Below, one piece after another: positions 16,550 to 25,507 of a DNA stretch of 64,000 nucleotides (position 1 is the stretch's first letter; each line of letters starts with the position of its first letter). Location: NCBI GenBank assembly GCA_033763695.1, contig JANRKB010000055.1:1-64000 (forward strand), in the 5' to 3' direction. A program made the translations under genes and the position numbers. The notes under the pieces were generated by a model. The model saw nothing but the letters and a program-made list of their open reading frames with translations, was not told the origin of the DNA and did no database searches. The stretch comes from JANRKB01 sp033763695. GTDB taxonomy: Bacteria; Planctomycetota; Phycisphaerae; Phycisphaerales; UBA1924.

Positions 16550-17586
16550 CACTTCGCCTCCGGTGTCGGGCCCGGCGTGGCGGTGGCGGCGTCGGCGGGT
16601 GGTGTTGGCGTCGCCGATGCCGGTCCGGCCATCCAGCCGCGCTCTTGCATGATTCGGATCGCATCGCCGCTGGCGATCGTCTGGGGATGCTTGCGTACCA
16701 ACCGCGTCAGCAACAGCCGCGCCGACACTGGGTCCTTCCGCTTGAAGTACCAGCGCGCGGTCTCCAGCATCTGGGCCGCGGCGGACTCGTCCAGACGCGC
16801 CACCAGCGCGTCGTTCATGCCCGTCTCTTCCGCCTGAGCCGGATACTTGGCGGCAAAGTCGCGGATCAGGATCTGGGCTTCGAGCAGGCCACCCGCGTCG
16901 TACTTGGGCCCCTTGAATCGCGCGATGTTCGCAAAGACGCGCCGCTGCATCGCCTTCTGCAGATACTCGCTCTTGGGGTAGTTCACGACGAAGATGTCGT
17001 ACGCGTCCGCGGCCAGACGCAGTTCACGCTCGCGGTAGTAGTAATCCGCCAGTTCGATCGCCGCCCGCTCCGCAAGGCGGCTGCCCGGCAGGCGTTCCTG
17101 GACGCGAAGCAGGAGTTCTTCGCCGATCGACGTCGCGTCCTCGATGCGGAACGTGCCCCAGAGGCGCCGCCGCAGGCCGCTCAGATAACGCAGGCCGATC
17201 TCGAGTTCGCGTTCCAGCGCGATGACGAACTGCTCCGTGCCCGGATACTCCTTGATGACCTGCTCGTAGTCGTACAGGGCGCGATCCTCGCGTCCCAGTG
17301 CCACGCGTGCATCGCCGCGACGCAGATACGCCTCGGGCAGCATCGGGCTCTTGGAGAACTCGTTGTTCTCGATCCAGTCGTCCAGCAGGCTCTTGGCGCG
17401 CGATGCACGTCCTTCGGCCAGCGCTCGGCGTGCACGTCCGATCACATCTTCGTCAGAGCCCGGCTCGGGGTTGGCGGTCTCGACCCACCCGCGTCCATCA
17501 TCCAGCGTGTAGGTGGTGGTCTGCGCGTGTGCAAGCCCGGCGAGCGAGAGAAGTGCAACAAGAGCGATCGGAGCGGCGTGACGCAT
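16549..17586 (-). CDS. BamD-like TPR protein, secreted
   Basis: A signal peptide (M-R-H-A-A-P-I-A-L-V-A-L-L then A-H-A) precedes tetratricopeptide-type helical repeats from about residue 45. Repeat elements such as A-Y-L-R-R-G-D-A-R-V-A-L-G and Y-E-Q-V-I-K-E-Y-P-G-T are typical of BamD/YfiO, the outer-membrane assembly subunit that binds unfolded barrel proteins. Here there is an Ala cleavage site rather than a lipobox, so a lipid anchor is not obvious. The C-terminus is a Pro/Thr/Ala-rich tail. ATG 17586 is chosen because it starts the signal peptide; the frame is open to 17790. It is coupled to the LptE-like gene, pairing two outer-membrane biogenesis functions. Confidence 0.7.
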   Translation of the reverse strand: MRHAAPIALVALLSLAGLAHAQTTTYTLDDGRGWVETANPEPGSDEDVIGRARRALAEGRASRAKSLLDDWIENNEFSKSPMLPEAYLRRGDARVALGREDRALYDYEQVIKEYPGTEQFVIALERELEIGLRYLSGLRRRLWGTFRIEDATSIGEELLLRVQERLPGSRLAERAAIELADYYYRERELRLAADAYDIFVVNYPKSEYLQKAMQRRVFANIARFKGPKYDAGGLLEAQILIRDFAAKYPAQAEETGMNDALVARLDESAAAQMLETARWYFKRKDPVSARLLLTRLVRKHPQTIASGDAIRIMQERGWMAGPASATPTPPADAATATPGPTPEAK

Positions 17587-17802
17587 GCGCCACAGAATAG
17601 CGGGGCGGCGGCGGTCGCGCGGGAGGTCACAAAAAAGCAGACGGCGTTCCGCGAGGAACGCCGCGTGCTTGCAGTTTGAGACAAGAGAGAGAACACGGGC
17701 AAGGTGCCCGCGGGAGAGAGGGCAGTCGGTCACGGCCTGCAACCCGATCCACACCCGGCGCGCACGCTCGGGAGCGTTGAGGCAGACCATTCGGCCAGTG
17801 CG

Positions 17803-18075
17803 TCAGTCGTTATCGAAGAGGCCTTCGATCTCGCTGATCAGGCGCGAGTCATAGAACTCGGCGTGCGGATCAGCCTTGGGCTTGCGACGCGGGAGGAAAC
17901 CCGCGAATGCCGCGCCCGCCAGCGCCATCGAACCCACCGCGGCAGGTGCTGCCGTGCTGGCCAACGTGGTGCTGGACTTAGTCTCGACGGCGCCCGTGGT
18001 GTTGGCACTCGCCATCGCTGGCGCGGCCAGGGCCGTCAAAGAAGCAACAGAAGTCAAAGCGATCGACCGCTTCAT
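17803..18075 (-). CDS. Small secreted or membrane protein with C-terminal hydrophobic/RRK tail
   Basis: A 90-residue product from ATG 18075. A signal peptide (M-K-R-S-I-A-L-T-S then a hydrophobic stretch to P-A-M-A-S-A) is followed by a short Thr/Ser/Ala-rich linker, a second hydrophobic stretch (V-G-S-M-A-L-A-G-A-A-F-A-G-F-L), P-R-R-K-P-K and an acidic C-terminus ending D-N-D. This resembles the sorting-tail layout of the PEP-CTERM-like proteins in this window, but the tail is longer and has no P-T-P-G motif. No family recognised. It stands alone. Confidence 0.55.
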   Translation of the reverse strand: MKRSIALTSVASLTALAAPAMASANTTGAVETKSSTTLASTAAPAAVGSMALAGAAFAGFLPRRKPKADPHAEFYDSRLISEIEGLFDND

Positions 18076-18331
18076 AACCCACACTCCATCGTTTGGACGT
18101 GCCCTCGCCAAAAGGCACGCCCTTCAGAGCCCGGCCTGGGCTCTGCCACTCACAAAGGCCGGAATCGCAGAGATCCGGCATGTGAAAGATGCATCAAAAA
18201 AACGGAAAATCCATCAAAATCGTCGCGCACCGCACAGATCGCGCACTTGACGGGGTTTGCGGACATTCCCCTCGCGGTTCGCCGGCCCCAAAACGCGGGT
18301 TCGACACGCCCGACTCGCCCCCCAAAACGCA

Positions 18332-18359
18332 CAACGCCCCAACCGTGGTCGGGGCGTTG
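18332..18359 (-). terminator. Rho-independent terminator after the Tat-exported epimerase-like gene
   Basis: A 9-bp perfect stem (CAACGCCCC at 18332-18340 with GGGGCGTTG at 18351-18359) lies 31 bp past the gene end on the minus strand. Read on that strand it is followed by TGTGCGTTTT, a moderate U-tract. Confidence 0.75.
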
Positions 18360-18389
18360 GCGTGGTTGTCTTGGAGGCCTGACGCAGGC

Positions 18390-19604
18390 TCAGCCTGGCT
18401 TGACTTCCTTCAGTTTCTTGAGGAGTTCGGCCTCACGCTCGGGCTTCAGCCCGGCCCGCGTCGCGAGCTTCGCTTTGGTGTCGTCCGCCAGACCCTGGTA
18501 CCACTTCAGCGTGTCGCGGCAGGTGGTCTCGACATCGCGGAACTTGAGCCCCGCCGCCACGGCCTTCTTGTTCGAGCGCGTTGAGAACCCGGCGCTCTCT
18601 CCGTCGGGTGGCAGCCACAGCGGCATATCTCCGCCCGCCGACACGTTGTTGGCGTCGAGGAACGCCGCGTCGGCCCACGTGTAGCTCGCGTGCCCACCGC
18701 CAGCCGCATTGCACGCGTCGAGGAACTTGCTCATGGAGAGCGTGCTTTCGAGTCCGACCGCGTTGAAGACGCCGTACACGCCGCGCTCGACGCAGTGGAT
18801 CGTCCACTCCGCCAGATCACGGACATCGATGTACTGCACCGGGTCGGTGGGGCGTCCGGGCGCGAGCACTTCGCGACGACTCTCCTCCTTTGCTGCCGCC
18901 GCCCGCGCGATCCAGTACGGATGGCGGAAGCTGAAGTCTCCGGGGCCGCCGATGAACCCGGGCCGGATGTTTGTGGCGTGCCCGGGGAAGGCCTTCTCGA
19001 CGGCCTGTTCGCACAGCGCCTTGAGCGGGCCGTAGTAGCTCATCCCCGGTCCCATCGTCTCGACTGTTGGGTCATCCAGCACTCCCACCGGCGCGGTTTC
19101 GTCGGCGTCGGGCGTCTTGTTCTCGGCGTAGACCGACACGGTGGAGATGAAGGCGTAGTGCTTCACCTTGGGCGCGAGCAGCTCGGCCGATGCCTTGGCG
19201 TGCCGGGGGAAGTAGCCGCTGGTGTCGATCACGGCATCCCAGGAGCGGCCTTCGAGAGCCTTGAGTCCGCCGCCCTTGTCCGGGTCGCGATCGCCGCGCA
19301 GTTTTTCGATGTCCGGGAAGAGATTGGGTCGCGTGATGCCGCGATTAAAGAGCGTGAGCGTGTGTCCGCGGGCCCGCGCCGCCTCGACGAGTTCCGGTCC
19401 GAGGAACGCGGTGCCGCCGAGGATGAGGATCTTCAGCGGGTTCTCAGCCTTGGCGACTTTGGCACCGGCTTCAGGTTCAGGACGGGCCTTGCCCGCCGCC
19501 TGAGCGGCGATGGGGCCGGCGACCAGCGCCACGCCCGCAGCCGCGGCAGTTTTCAGAAATGTCCGGCGCGATGCGTCACCAACCGTCAACGGCTTGCCGT
19601 GCAT
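18390..19604 (-). CDS. Tat-exported NAD-dependent epimerase/dehydratase-like protein
   Basis: About 404 residues from ATG 19604. The N-terminus has a twin-arginine signal (S-R-R-T-F-L-K-T then A-A-A-A-G-V-A-L-V), so a folded protein is probably exported. After an Ala/Lys/Glu linker comes an extended SDR domain: I-L-I-L-G-G-T-A-F-L-G-P (nucleotide fold), V-I-D-T-S-G-Y-F, F-I-S-T-V-S-V-Y and Y-Y-G-P-L-K, which supplies a Y-x-x-x-K pair. Closest in style to bacterial and plant NAD-dependent epimerases annotated as isoflavone-reductase or CSP41-like. Export of such an enzyme is a recurrent planctomycete habit. The substrate is unknown. Confidence 0.75.
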   Translation of the reverse strand: MHGKPLTVGDASRRTFLKTAAAAGVALVAGPIAAQAAGKARPEPEAGAKVAKAENPLKILILGGTAFLGPELVEAARARGHTLTLFNRGITRPNLFPDIEKLRGDRDPDKGGGLKALEGRSWDAVIDTSGYFPRHAKASAELLAPKVKHYAFISTVSVYAENKTPDADETAPVGVLDDPTVETMGPGMSYYGPLKALCEQAVEKAFPGHATNIRPGFIGGPGDFSFRHPYWIARAAAAKEESRREVLAPGRPTDPVQYIDVRDLAEWTIHCVERGVYGVFNAVGLESTLSMSKFLDACNAAGGGHASYTWADAAFLDANNVSAGGDMPLWLPPDGESAGFSTRSNKKAVAAGLKFRDVETTCRDTLKWYQGLADDTKAKLATRAGLKPEREAELLKKLKEVKPG

Positions 19605-19709
19605 GCAGAAGTTCTCCACGAGGGTCTCTGGGATCAACGCGGAGTTGGACGCACGACCTGGATTCGGGTTTCCAGAATCAAGCCCGAAGATCCAAGCGGC
19701 GTCGCCGGG

Positions 19710-20654
19710 CTATTTGATCTGATAGCCAAAGACACGGACCATGACGAAGAAGGATGCGAACCACGCGGCCAGCGACGAAAGCCGCAGGAAGAACATCAGC
19801 AGCAGCGCGTCCTTGATGTCATCCAGTTCGAGCATCTTGTAAAGCAGTCCGAGAGACACCACCGCCGACAGCGCCCATGCGACTGGTGCGATGAGGTAGT
19901 ACGTGCCGAGCGTGTCGACCGCGGCACACACGCAGTAGACCGCGAAGAGTCGCATCATCGCCATGTGCATGGGCATGTCGAAGCCCGACCACATCAGGCA
20001 GTAGAGGAAGTACACGCCCGTGCCGAAGATGGCGCAGAAGCCAAGCCACAACGCCCACCAGCCCAGGTCCTGCAGGCTGTGTGTCGCCGCTGCCGCGATT
20101 CCGAGGCCGACGATTCCGATTGTGCCGACGATGATCGGCTGCAGATACGCATTGCGCACGATGTCGCGGCGGAGCTTCTCGCGATCGAGCTTGCCCGTCT
20201 CGCGCGTGTTGATCGTGCCGCACTCGGGGCATCGTGCGCCGGCGAGTCCCGTCAGGTCATATTCGCAGTTTCGGCAGAGGTACTTCTTCTTTTTGACCGG
20301 CTTCTCCGGGTCCTGCGCGGCGGCAAGTTCCTCGGACGTAAACCGCCCCGATCGATGATTGAATCCACAGCCCAGGCACACGACGGCATTCGACGAGCGT
20401 GGCATGCCGCATCCGGCGCACAGTTCGTTCGTCCCGACCGGCGTCGGATCCACCGGGTCGATCTCAATCGGCAGCGCGTCTGCCCCAGCCACAGGTATCG
20501 GTGCCGTCGCGGTTCGATCGGCAGCGCGCTTTGCCGCTCGTGCGTCCACACAGTCCTGGCAGTGGTAGCGACCCAGGCGGTCCTTCACGCGCTTGGAGTC
20601 GGCGCAGTCCTTGCCGCAGTCGACGCAGAGTTTGGGTTGCGACTGGATCGCCAT
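19710..20654 (-). CDS. Zinc-ribbon membrane protein of unknown function
   Basis: A 314-residue protein. The cytoplasmic N-terminal half has several paired-cysteine knuckles: C-V-D-C-G-K-D-C, C-Q-D-C, C-A-G-C-G, C-L-G-C-G and finally C-R-N-C-E-Y-D-L-T-G then C-P-E-C-G, the common planctomycete C-x-x-C-x-Y-D-L zinc ribbon. The C-terminal half has about five hydrophobic helices starting near residue 175. No enzymatic motif is visible. ATG 20654 starts directly before the first cysteine pair; the frame is open upstream to 20876, but that part is not conserved-looking. The gene diverges from the LuxR-type regulator. Confidence 0.75.
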   Translation of the reverse strand: MAIQSQPKLCVDCGKDCADSKRVKDRLGRYHCQDCVDARAAKRAADRTATAPIPVAGADALPIEIDPVDPTPVGTNELCAGCGMPRSSNAVVCLGCGFNHRSGRFTSEELAAAQDPEKPVKKKKYLCRNCEYDLTGLAGARCPECGTINTRETGKLDREKLRRDIVRNAYLQPIIVGTIGIVGLGIAAAATHSLQDLGWWALWLGFCAIFGTGVYFLYCLMWSGFDMPMHMAMMRLFAVYCVCAAVDTLGTYYLIAPVAWALSAVVSLGLLYKMLELDDIKDALLLMFFLRLSSLAAWFASFFVMVRVFGYQIK

Positions 20655-20859
20655 GGCGGAGCCCTCACGAGTCGAGGAGTCTACCGACGGCCCAATCCGG
20701 GGATGCAACGGATGAAAGGGTCTTGAAATCCACACAAAGCTGTGCGGTTTTGGCAACCGACGACACCGCTCTGTGGTTTCTTTCGGCGTTCGCCTGAATG
20801 TTGAAAGACTCCACATTCGGCGGGCGTATATCAGGTGAACGCTTGAGGGGAGCGTCCAT

Positions 20860-21606
20860 GTGGGAGTGCTGGTCATGGATGTGCTGTCATCGCAGTCACT
20901 CGATCAGGGGGTGTTTGCGTCGCTCGTGGGGGAGCCGCTGTCGGGAGTCATGCTCGTCACGCTCGACGCGCGGCTGCTCTACGCCAACGACCAAGCTGCC
21001 CGCATGTTCTCGACATCATCGATGACCGGGACGCAGTGGGTGGCGCTGGACGTGCTTCGCCCGGGCTTCATGCCCGACGGCTGGCGCGACGACGTCGCTG
21101 ATCTGGGCCGCCGGGTGCTCGCCGGCGACAACAAGGTCGTGCTCCGCACCATCTGGCAAGGTGCGCAAATCTTTACGTGGCCGACGCTTCTGAACGCCAT
21201 GCCGTTCGTTCCCGGCGTCCTGCCCCAGTCGTCCACATGGCGGACTCCTGAGCCGACAGGGCCGGTGTTGATGCTTACCTCCCGGCGCGTCGGTCGTTCT
21301 TGCGCTGCCGAGATCTACGCGGACTCGTCGCTCAAGGTGATGCAGTCGCGTGTCGCGGACCTGGGCAAGGTCAAGGTACTGACCGAACGCGAGCTTCAGG
21401 TTCTCGCGATCCTCGGCGATGGCGGCACACTGCGCGCCGCCGCCCATCGCCTGCATCGATCGGAGAAAACCATCGACGCCCATCGTTCCGCGATCCACAC
21501 CAAGCTCGGCATCACGGATCGACTTCAGCTTGCCTTCATCTCGCAGACCCTGGGCCTGACGCTCGAAGACGTTGAGCGATTCGTTGTCATGGGCGTGCTC
21601 AAATAG
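20860..21606 (+). CDS. LuxR-family transcriptional regulator with N-terminal PAS-like domain
   Basis: A 248-residue protein. Residues about 15-130 resemble a PAS sensor (G-V-M-L-V-T-L-D-A-R-L-L-Y-A-N-D-Q-A-A). The C-terminus is a LuxR/FixJ helix-turn-helix: L-T-E-R-E-L-Q-V-L, R-A-A-A-H-R-L-H-R-S-E-K-T-I and D-A-H-R-S-A-I-H-T-K-L-G. There is no receiver domain, so it is probably a one-component regulator sensing a ligand or redox state. Start GTG 20860 follows a GAGGGGAG ribosome site by 8 nt; ATG 20875 is an alternative. Target genes are not evident. Confidence 0.8.
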   Translation: MGVLVMDVLSSQSLDQGVFASLVGEPLSGVMLVTLDARLLYANDQAARMFSTSSMTGTQWVALDVLRPGFMPDGWRDDVADLGRRVLAGDNKVVLRTIWQGAQIFTWPTLLNAMPFVPGVLPQSSTWRTPEPTGPVLMLTSRRVGRSCAAEIYADSSLKVMQSRVADLGKVKVLTERELQVLAILGDGGTLRAAAHRLHRSEKTIDAHRSAIHTKLGITDRLQLAFISQTLGLTLEDVERFVVMGVLK

Positions 21607-21732
21607 CCCCGGTCGCCGCCTGCGACGCACGTTCAGCCCTGGAGTTCAGCACCCGCTGCAACCGGCCGCCGGTTCGCCGGTATCGTGTTGTGCCCGAAGC
21701 CCGCATCAGGGCCTCTGGCCGGGAGACTACCC

Positions 21733-22917
21733 ATGCCGGCATCGCTTGGTGTGCGCTCGACGCGTCAGATGCTGCTTCGGTTCACGATTGCGACCGCCGT
21801 TCTCGTGCCGACTTCGCTCGCCGGTGCGCAATCGGCACCCAAAGCGCCGCCGCGCGAAACGCCGCGCCAGCCCGAGTCTCAGAAGATTGAAGTTGATCTC
21901 CGGCCGCGATTCCGCGTCGGCAACGATCGGCGTGTCGTACTCAAGCAAGAGACATCGCAAACCGTTCCATCGCTTGACGCGGGCGACGGTGCCGCACCGG
22001 GTACGACATCTGCGGTACCCGGCAAGCGCGGCGGACCGGGGGCCAAGCAGCCTCCCGCAGAGCAGCGCGTGTCCTCAACCACGGAGCTCACGCTCGTCTT
22101 CCGTCCGACGCGCGTCGACGACACCGGGGCGAGCGTTGATGTGATCATCGACGCGATCCGAGCGACGCGAAAGGGCGGCGACGCCGACGACACGTTCGAC
22201 AGTTCGCGCCCGGCAACTCAGCCGGGAAAGAAGCCAAGCGGCAAGCAATCGAACCCCAAGACCGCGCCCGGCGGACCTGACGCCGACGCGATGATCGAGC
22301 AGTTGATGGCCGAGCAGTCACTTGAATCGCAGATGCGCCCGCTGGTTGGAGAGAAGATGACGCTGCGCCTCGACGCCGACGGCGACGTCGTCGAGGTCCA
22401 GGGCGGCGAGCGATTGGTCGCGGCACTCTCGCCGATGAGCGGCGGGCTTGCGAGTCTGGGCGATCTGACCGGCGCGGGCGACTCCAACAACGCCAAGGAC
22501 ATCTTCAAATCCATCGTCGGCGGCCCGGGCAAGCCCAAGGCACGCGTCGGCGAATCATGGGACTCCACCACGCAACTTGACATGGCGATTCTGGGGCTGA
22601 TGCGGATGCGCACACAGTCAACGCTTTCCTCGTTCCGAGGCGGCGTCGCGCAGATCGACATGCGTGGCGGGCTTGTGCCGCGCAGTGAATCGGGCGACGG
22701 TGCCGCCGGTCGCAAGGCGTCGAAGTCTCAGCCCGCGGTGGACGTGAACTACTCTGGCTCGTGCCTGTGGGACAGCGAGGACGGCTTCGTCCGCTCGATG
22801 AATCTGCGGCAGCTTTCAACCGTGCGGCTCGAACTCGCCGGGAAGCAAAGCACGATCACGAGCGAGTCGACCACCAACGTCACCACCAGCCGCGGCATCA
22901 CGCCGCGCTCGCGTTGA
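21733..22917 (+). CDS. Secreted protein of unknown function
   Basis: About 394 residues starting at ATG 21733, with GGGAG 8 nt upstream. A signal peptide (hydrophobic I-A-T-A-V-L-V-P-T then L-A-G-A) leads into a Pro/Ala/Lys-rich region containing low-complexity linkers around residues 65-95 and 160-190. Folded segments include V-S-S-T-T-E-L-T-L-V-F-R, G-E-K-M-T-L-R-L-D-A-D-G-D-V and V-G-E-S-W-D-S-T-T. The alternating strands resemble the planctomycete DUF6263-like secreted proteins, but I am not certain. No catalytic motif. It stands between the LuxR-type regulator and the convergent oxidoreductase block. Confidence 0.65.
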   Translation: MPASLGVRSTRQMLLRFTIATAVLVPTSLAGAQSAPKAPPRETPRQPESQKIEVDLRPRFRVGNDRRVVLKQETSQTVPSLDAGDGAAPGTTSAVPGKRGGPGAKQPPAEQRVSSTTELTLVFRPTRVDDTGASVDVIIDAIRATRKGGDADDTFDSSRPATQPGKKPSGKQSNPKTAPGGPDADAMIEQLMAEQSLESQMRPLVGEKMTLRLDADGDVVEVQGGERLVAALSPMSGGLASLGDLTGAGDSNNAKDIFKSIVGGPGKPKARVGESWDSTTQLDMAILGLMRMRTQSTLSSFRGGVAQIDMRGGLVPRSESGDGAAGRKASKSQPAVDVNYSGSCLWDSEDGFVRSMNLRQLSTVRLELAGKQSTITSESTTNVTTSRGITPRSR

Positions 22918-22941
22918 TCGCTTCAACGACGCCGTGGCTCA

Positions 22942-23496
22942 TCAAGCGCCGCTCGGTACCGCCGCGTCCTGCGCCAGCCGCTCGCCAGCCAACGCGGCTT
23001 GCCGGTTCAGTTCCCGATACTTTGCGGGCACGCGTGCCGAGATCGCCGCGATGAGATTCTCGCGTGAGACCATCGGAGCGAGCGTGTTGAGCACCGCGAG
23101 CGCGACCGCATTTGCGACGACCTTGCTGCCAAGAGTGACCGCGGCGTCGGTGATCGCCAGGCGCACGACGCGACCGGGGCTGGTGACATCGTCGCCGATG
23201 AACGTCGCGTCGAGGATGACGAGCGTGTCTGGTGTCACCTTGGCGGCATGCTTCTTCGCCGCCTCGATCGACATGCACAAGACGACATCGGGAGTCGTGA
23301 CCTCGGGATAGGCGATCGGGCGGCTGGAGATGATGACCTCGGCCTTGCTGCTGCCAAGCCGCGCTTCGGGGCCATACGTCTGCGTCTGAACGACGTTGCG
23401 TCCGTCGAGCATCGCCGCTTCCGCGAGAATGACGCCCGCGGTGATCAGCCCTTGGCCGCCCGCGCCGCTGAGACGCACTTGGATCGGGTCTTTCAT
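22942..23496 (-). CDS. 2-oxoacid:ferredoxin oxidoreductase, gamma subunit (second set)
   Basis: A 184-residue gamma subunit. Starts V-R-L-S-G-A-G-G-Q-G-L-I-T-A-G, the standard motif of this subunit, with T-Q-T-Y-G-P-E-A-R-L-G-S-S and V-L-C-M-S-I-E-A-A. It forms part of a CoA-acylating complex that decarboxylates a 2-oxoacid and reduces ferredoxin, or the reverse. The ATG overlaps the beta-subunit stop by 4 bp. The order flavoprotein-alpha-beta-gamma, together with the separate subunits, resembles 2-oxoglutarate (Kor) or branched-chain (Vor) enzymes; the acid used is an inference. Confidence 0.88.
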   Translation of the reverse strand: MKDPIQVRLSGAGGQGLITAGVILAEAAMLDGRNVVQTQTYGPEARLGSSKAEVIISSRPIAYPEVTTPDVVLCMSIEAAKKHAAKVTPDTLVILDATFIGDDVTSPGRVVRLAITDAAVTLGSKVVANAVALAVLNTLAPMVSRENLIAAISARVPAKYRELNRQAALAGERLAQDAAVPSGA

Positions 23497-24338
23497 GCCA
23501 CGCTCTCCTTGGCAGCCCGTGCGGCGACTGCCGCGCTGACCTTCTGGCGATAGAGCGACTCGTAATCCGCGCGGAGTTCATCGCGGAAGATCCCTGTGGG
23601 CATCGTCGTCTCGTCGTGGGGTTGGTCGCTCTCGCCGCATGTGCAGTCCTGCATCGGGCTGCTGTTGTCGCGCAGGTAGTGGAGCATCTCGTACGGCTCG
23701 CCCAGGTCGTTCATGCGACCGAAGTACGTCGGGCACGACGTGAGGATGTCGACGACGCCAAATCCCTTGTGCAGGATCGCCCGCTTGATGAATGAGGTCG
23801 TCTGCTTGTGGTCAAACGCCGTGGTGCGAGCGACAAACCCCGCCCCCGCGCCGAGCGTCAGGCGCACGAGGTCGAACGGTTGCTCAATGCTGCCCGCTTG
23901 CGACGTGGTGCTGCGCTTGCCCAGCGGCGTGGTGGGGGCCAGTTGCCCGCCGGTCAAGCCGTAGATGCCGTTGTTGAAGATGAGCGCGGTCAGATCAAGA
24001 TTGCGTCGGCACGCATGGATGAGGTGGTTGCCGCCGATCGCTGATGCGTCGCCGTCGCCCATGATGACGATGACGTGCAGTTCGGGGTTCGCGAGTTTGA
24101 TGCCGGTGGCGAACGTCAACGCGCGGCCGTGCGTGGTGTGCATGGTGTTGAAGTCGAGCACGAACGGCGTGCGCCCGGCGCAGCCGATGCCGCTGACCAC
24201 CACGACCTTGTCCTGATCGAGGTTCAGTTGGCTCACCGCTTCGAGCAGCGACTTGACGACCATGCCATTGCCGCAGCCCGGGCACCAGACATGCGGCAAC
24301 TGGTTCGTGCGGATGAACTGGCGATAGGTGTCGCTCAT
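23493..24338 (-). CDS. 2-oxoacid:ferredoxin oxidoreductase, beta (TPP) subunit (second set, KorB-like)
   Basis: A 281-residue thiamine diphosphate subunit. Seen: W-C-P-G-C-G-N-G at the N-terminus (cluster cysteines), S-G-I-G-C-A-G-R, H-G-R-A-L-T-F-A-T-G, the TPP motif G-D-G-D-A-S-A-I-G-G-N-H and N-N-G-I-Y-G-L-T-G-G-Q. The last two are typical of 2-oxoglutarate:ferredoxin oxidoreductase beta chains rather than pyruvate ones. D-C-T-C-G-E near the C-terminus adds cysteines. ATG 24338 overlaps the alpha-subunit stop by 4 bp, and its own stop overlaps the gamma start, so the three are translationally coupled. Confidence 0.9.
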   Translation of the reverse strand: MSDTYRQFIRTNQLPHVWCPGCGNGMVVKSLLEAVSQLNLDQDKVVVVSGIGCAGRTPFVLDFNTMHTTHGRALTFATGIKLANPELHVIVIMGDGDASAIGGNHLIHACRRNLDLTALIFNNGIYGLTGGQLAPTTPLGKRSTTSQAGSIEQPFDLVRLTLGAGAGFVARTTAFDHKQTTSFIKRAILHKGFGVVDILTSCPTYFGRMNDLGEPYEMLHYLRDNSSPMQDCTCGESDQPHDETTMPTGIFRDELRADYESLYRQKVSAAVAARAAKESVA

Positions 24339-25507
24339 GAGTGCACCGCCTTGCTCGCGAGCTTGGCCTCGATTGTGCTTTCAAGCGACGTCCGCGTCGC
24401 CTCCGCGATCTGGCGCGGCGTCAGCAGGTGCCCGTCGATGCGATTGATCGGCATAACCTCGCACAACCCCGCCGCCGCTCGCCCGATCTCGCGAACAAGT
24501 TGCCCCATGTTCAGTTCGGGCACCACGATCAAGTCGACCTGCTCGGCGACCTCTTGGATCAGGAAGTCAGGGAAGGGCCAGAGTGTTTTGAGGTTCAGCA
24601 TGCCAGCCTTGATGCCGCTGGCACGCAGTTCTTCGACCGCCGCCATCGCTGGGCGGCTCGTCCCGCCGTAACTGACAATCGCGACGCTTGCATCGTCGAG
24701 CATGACGCGATCGAACATGGCGAGTTCGCGAACGTGGCTCTGCACCTTGCCGACCATGCGCGTCAGCTCGCGAGCCGCCGCGTCGTCGTTGGCGGCGAAG
24801 CCCTCGGCGCCGTGGGCCAAACCGGTCACGTGGAATCGAGCGCCTGCACCGAACGGCAGGAACTCGTCGCCCGCGAAGGGCTTGAAGCCCGTTGGTGAAT
24901 CCGGCCGACGCCGCTCAATGACTTCGATCTCGCCCGGCTCGGGCCAGTCGATGTTCTCACGCATATGCGCGAGGACTTCGTCCATCAGCAGGATGACCGG
25001 CACACGGTATTGCTCGGCGAGGTTGAACGCCTTGACGGTCATGTCGAACGCGTCGCGGACGTTCGATGCCGTAAGCACGATCACAGGGTGGTCGCCGTGC
25101 GTGCCCCAGATCGATTGCATCACGTCGCCCTGTGCGCCCTTGGTGGGCTGGCCGGTGCTTGGGCCCCAACGCTGGCAGTTGACGATCACGCACGGCGTCT
25201 CGGTGATCGCGGCATAGCCGAGGCCTTCCTGCATCAGCGAGAAGCCAGGGCCGCTGGTGGCGGTCATGGTCTTTGCACCGCCCCAGGCCGCGCCGATGAT
25301 CGCGGAGATCGAGGCGATCTCGTCTTCCATCTGGATGAAGACGCGTTTGCGTGCCGGCATTTCGTGGGCGAGGATCTCCATCACTTCAGAGCTTGGGGTG
25401 ATGGGGTAACCCGCGTAGAAGTTGCACCCGGCGTAGAGCGCGCCGTGAGCGCAGGCTTCGTTGCCCTGCACGAGTCGTTGCTTGCGTGGTGTGCGTGCGG
25501 TTGTCAT
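24335..25507 (-). CDS. 2-oxoacid:ferredoxin oxidoreductase, alpha subunit (second set, KorA-like)
   Basis: A 390-residue alpha subunit from ATG 25507. Seen: G-N-E-A-C-A-H-G-A-L-Y-A-G, Y-P-I-T-P-S-S-E-V, Q-M-E-D-E-I-A-S-I, A-T-S-G-P-G-F-S-L-M-Q and R-W-G-P-S-T-G-Q-P-T, the last carrying the conserved substrate-binding Thr/Ser region. Many KorA proteins carry a fused gamma domain of about 200 residues; here that domain is a separate gene (22942-23496). The start overlaps the flavoprotein stop by 4 bp, which ties the two products together. Confidence 0.9.
   Translation of the reverse strand: MTTARTPRKQRLVQGNEACAHGALYAGCNFYAGYPITPSSEVMEILAHEMPARKRVFIQMEDEIASISAIIGAAWGGAKTMTATSGPGFSLMQEGLGYAAITETPCVIVNCQRWGPSTGQPTKGAQGDVMQSIWGTHGDHPVIVLTASNVRDAFDMTVKAFNLAEQYRVPVILLMDEVLAHMRENIDWPEPGEIEVIERRRPDSPTGFKPFAGDEFLPFGAGARFHVTGLAHGAEGFAANDDAAARELTRMVGKVQSHVRELAMFDRVMLDDASVAIVSYGGTSRPAMAAVEELRASGIKAGMLNLKTLWPFPDFLIQEVAEQVDLIVVPELNMGQLVREIGRAAAGLCEVMPINRIDGHLLTPRQIAEATRTSLESTIEAKLASKAVHS

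Noticed and set aside
18690..20726. 678-codon plus-strand open frame opposite the epimerase-like and zinc-ribbon genes
   Set aside because: Both minus-strand genes have clear domains (Tat signal with nucleotide fold; zinc knuckles with membrane spans), so the plus frame is a shadow.
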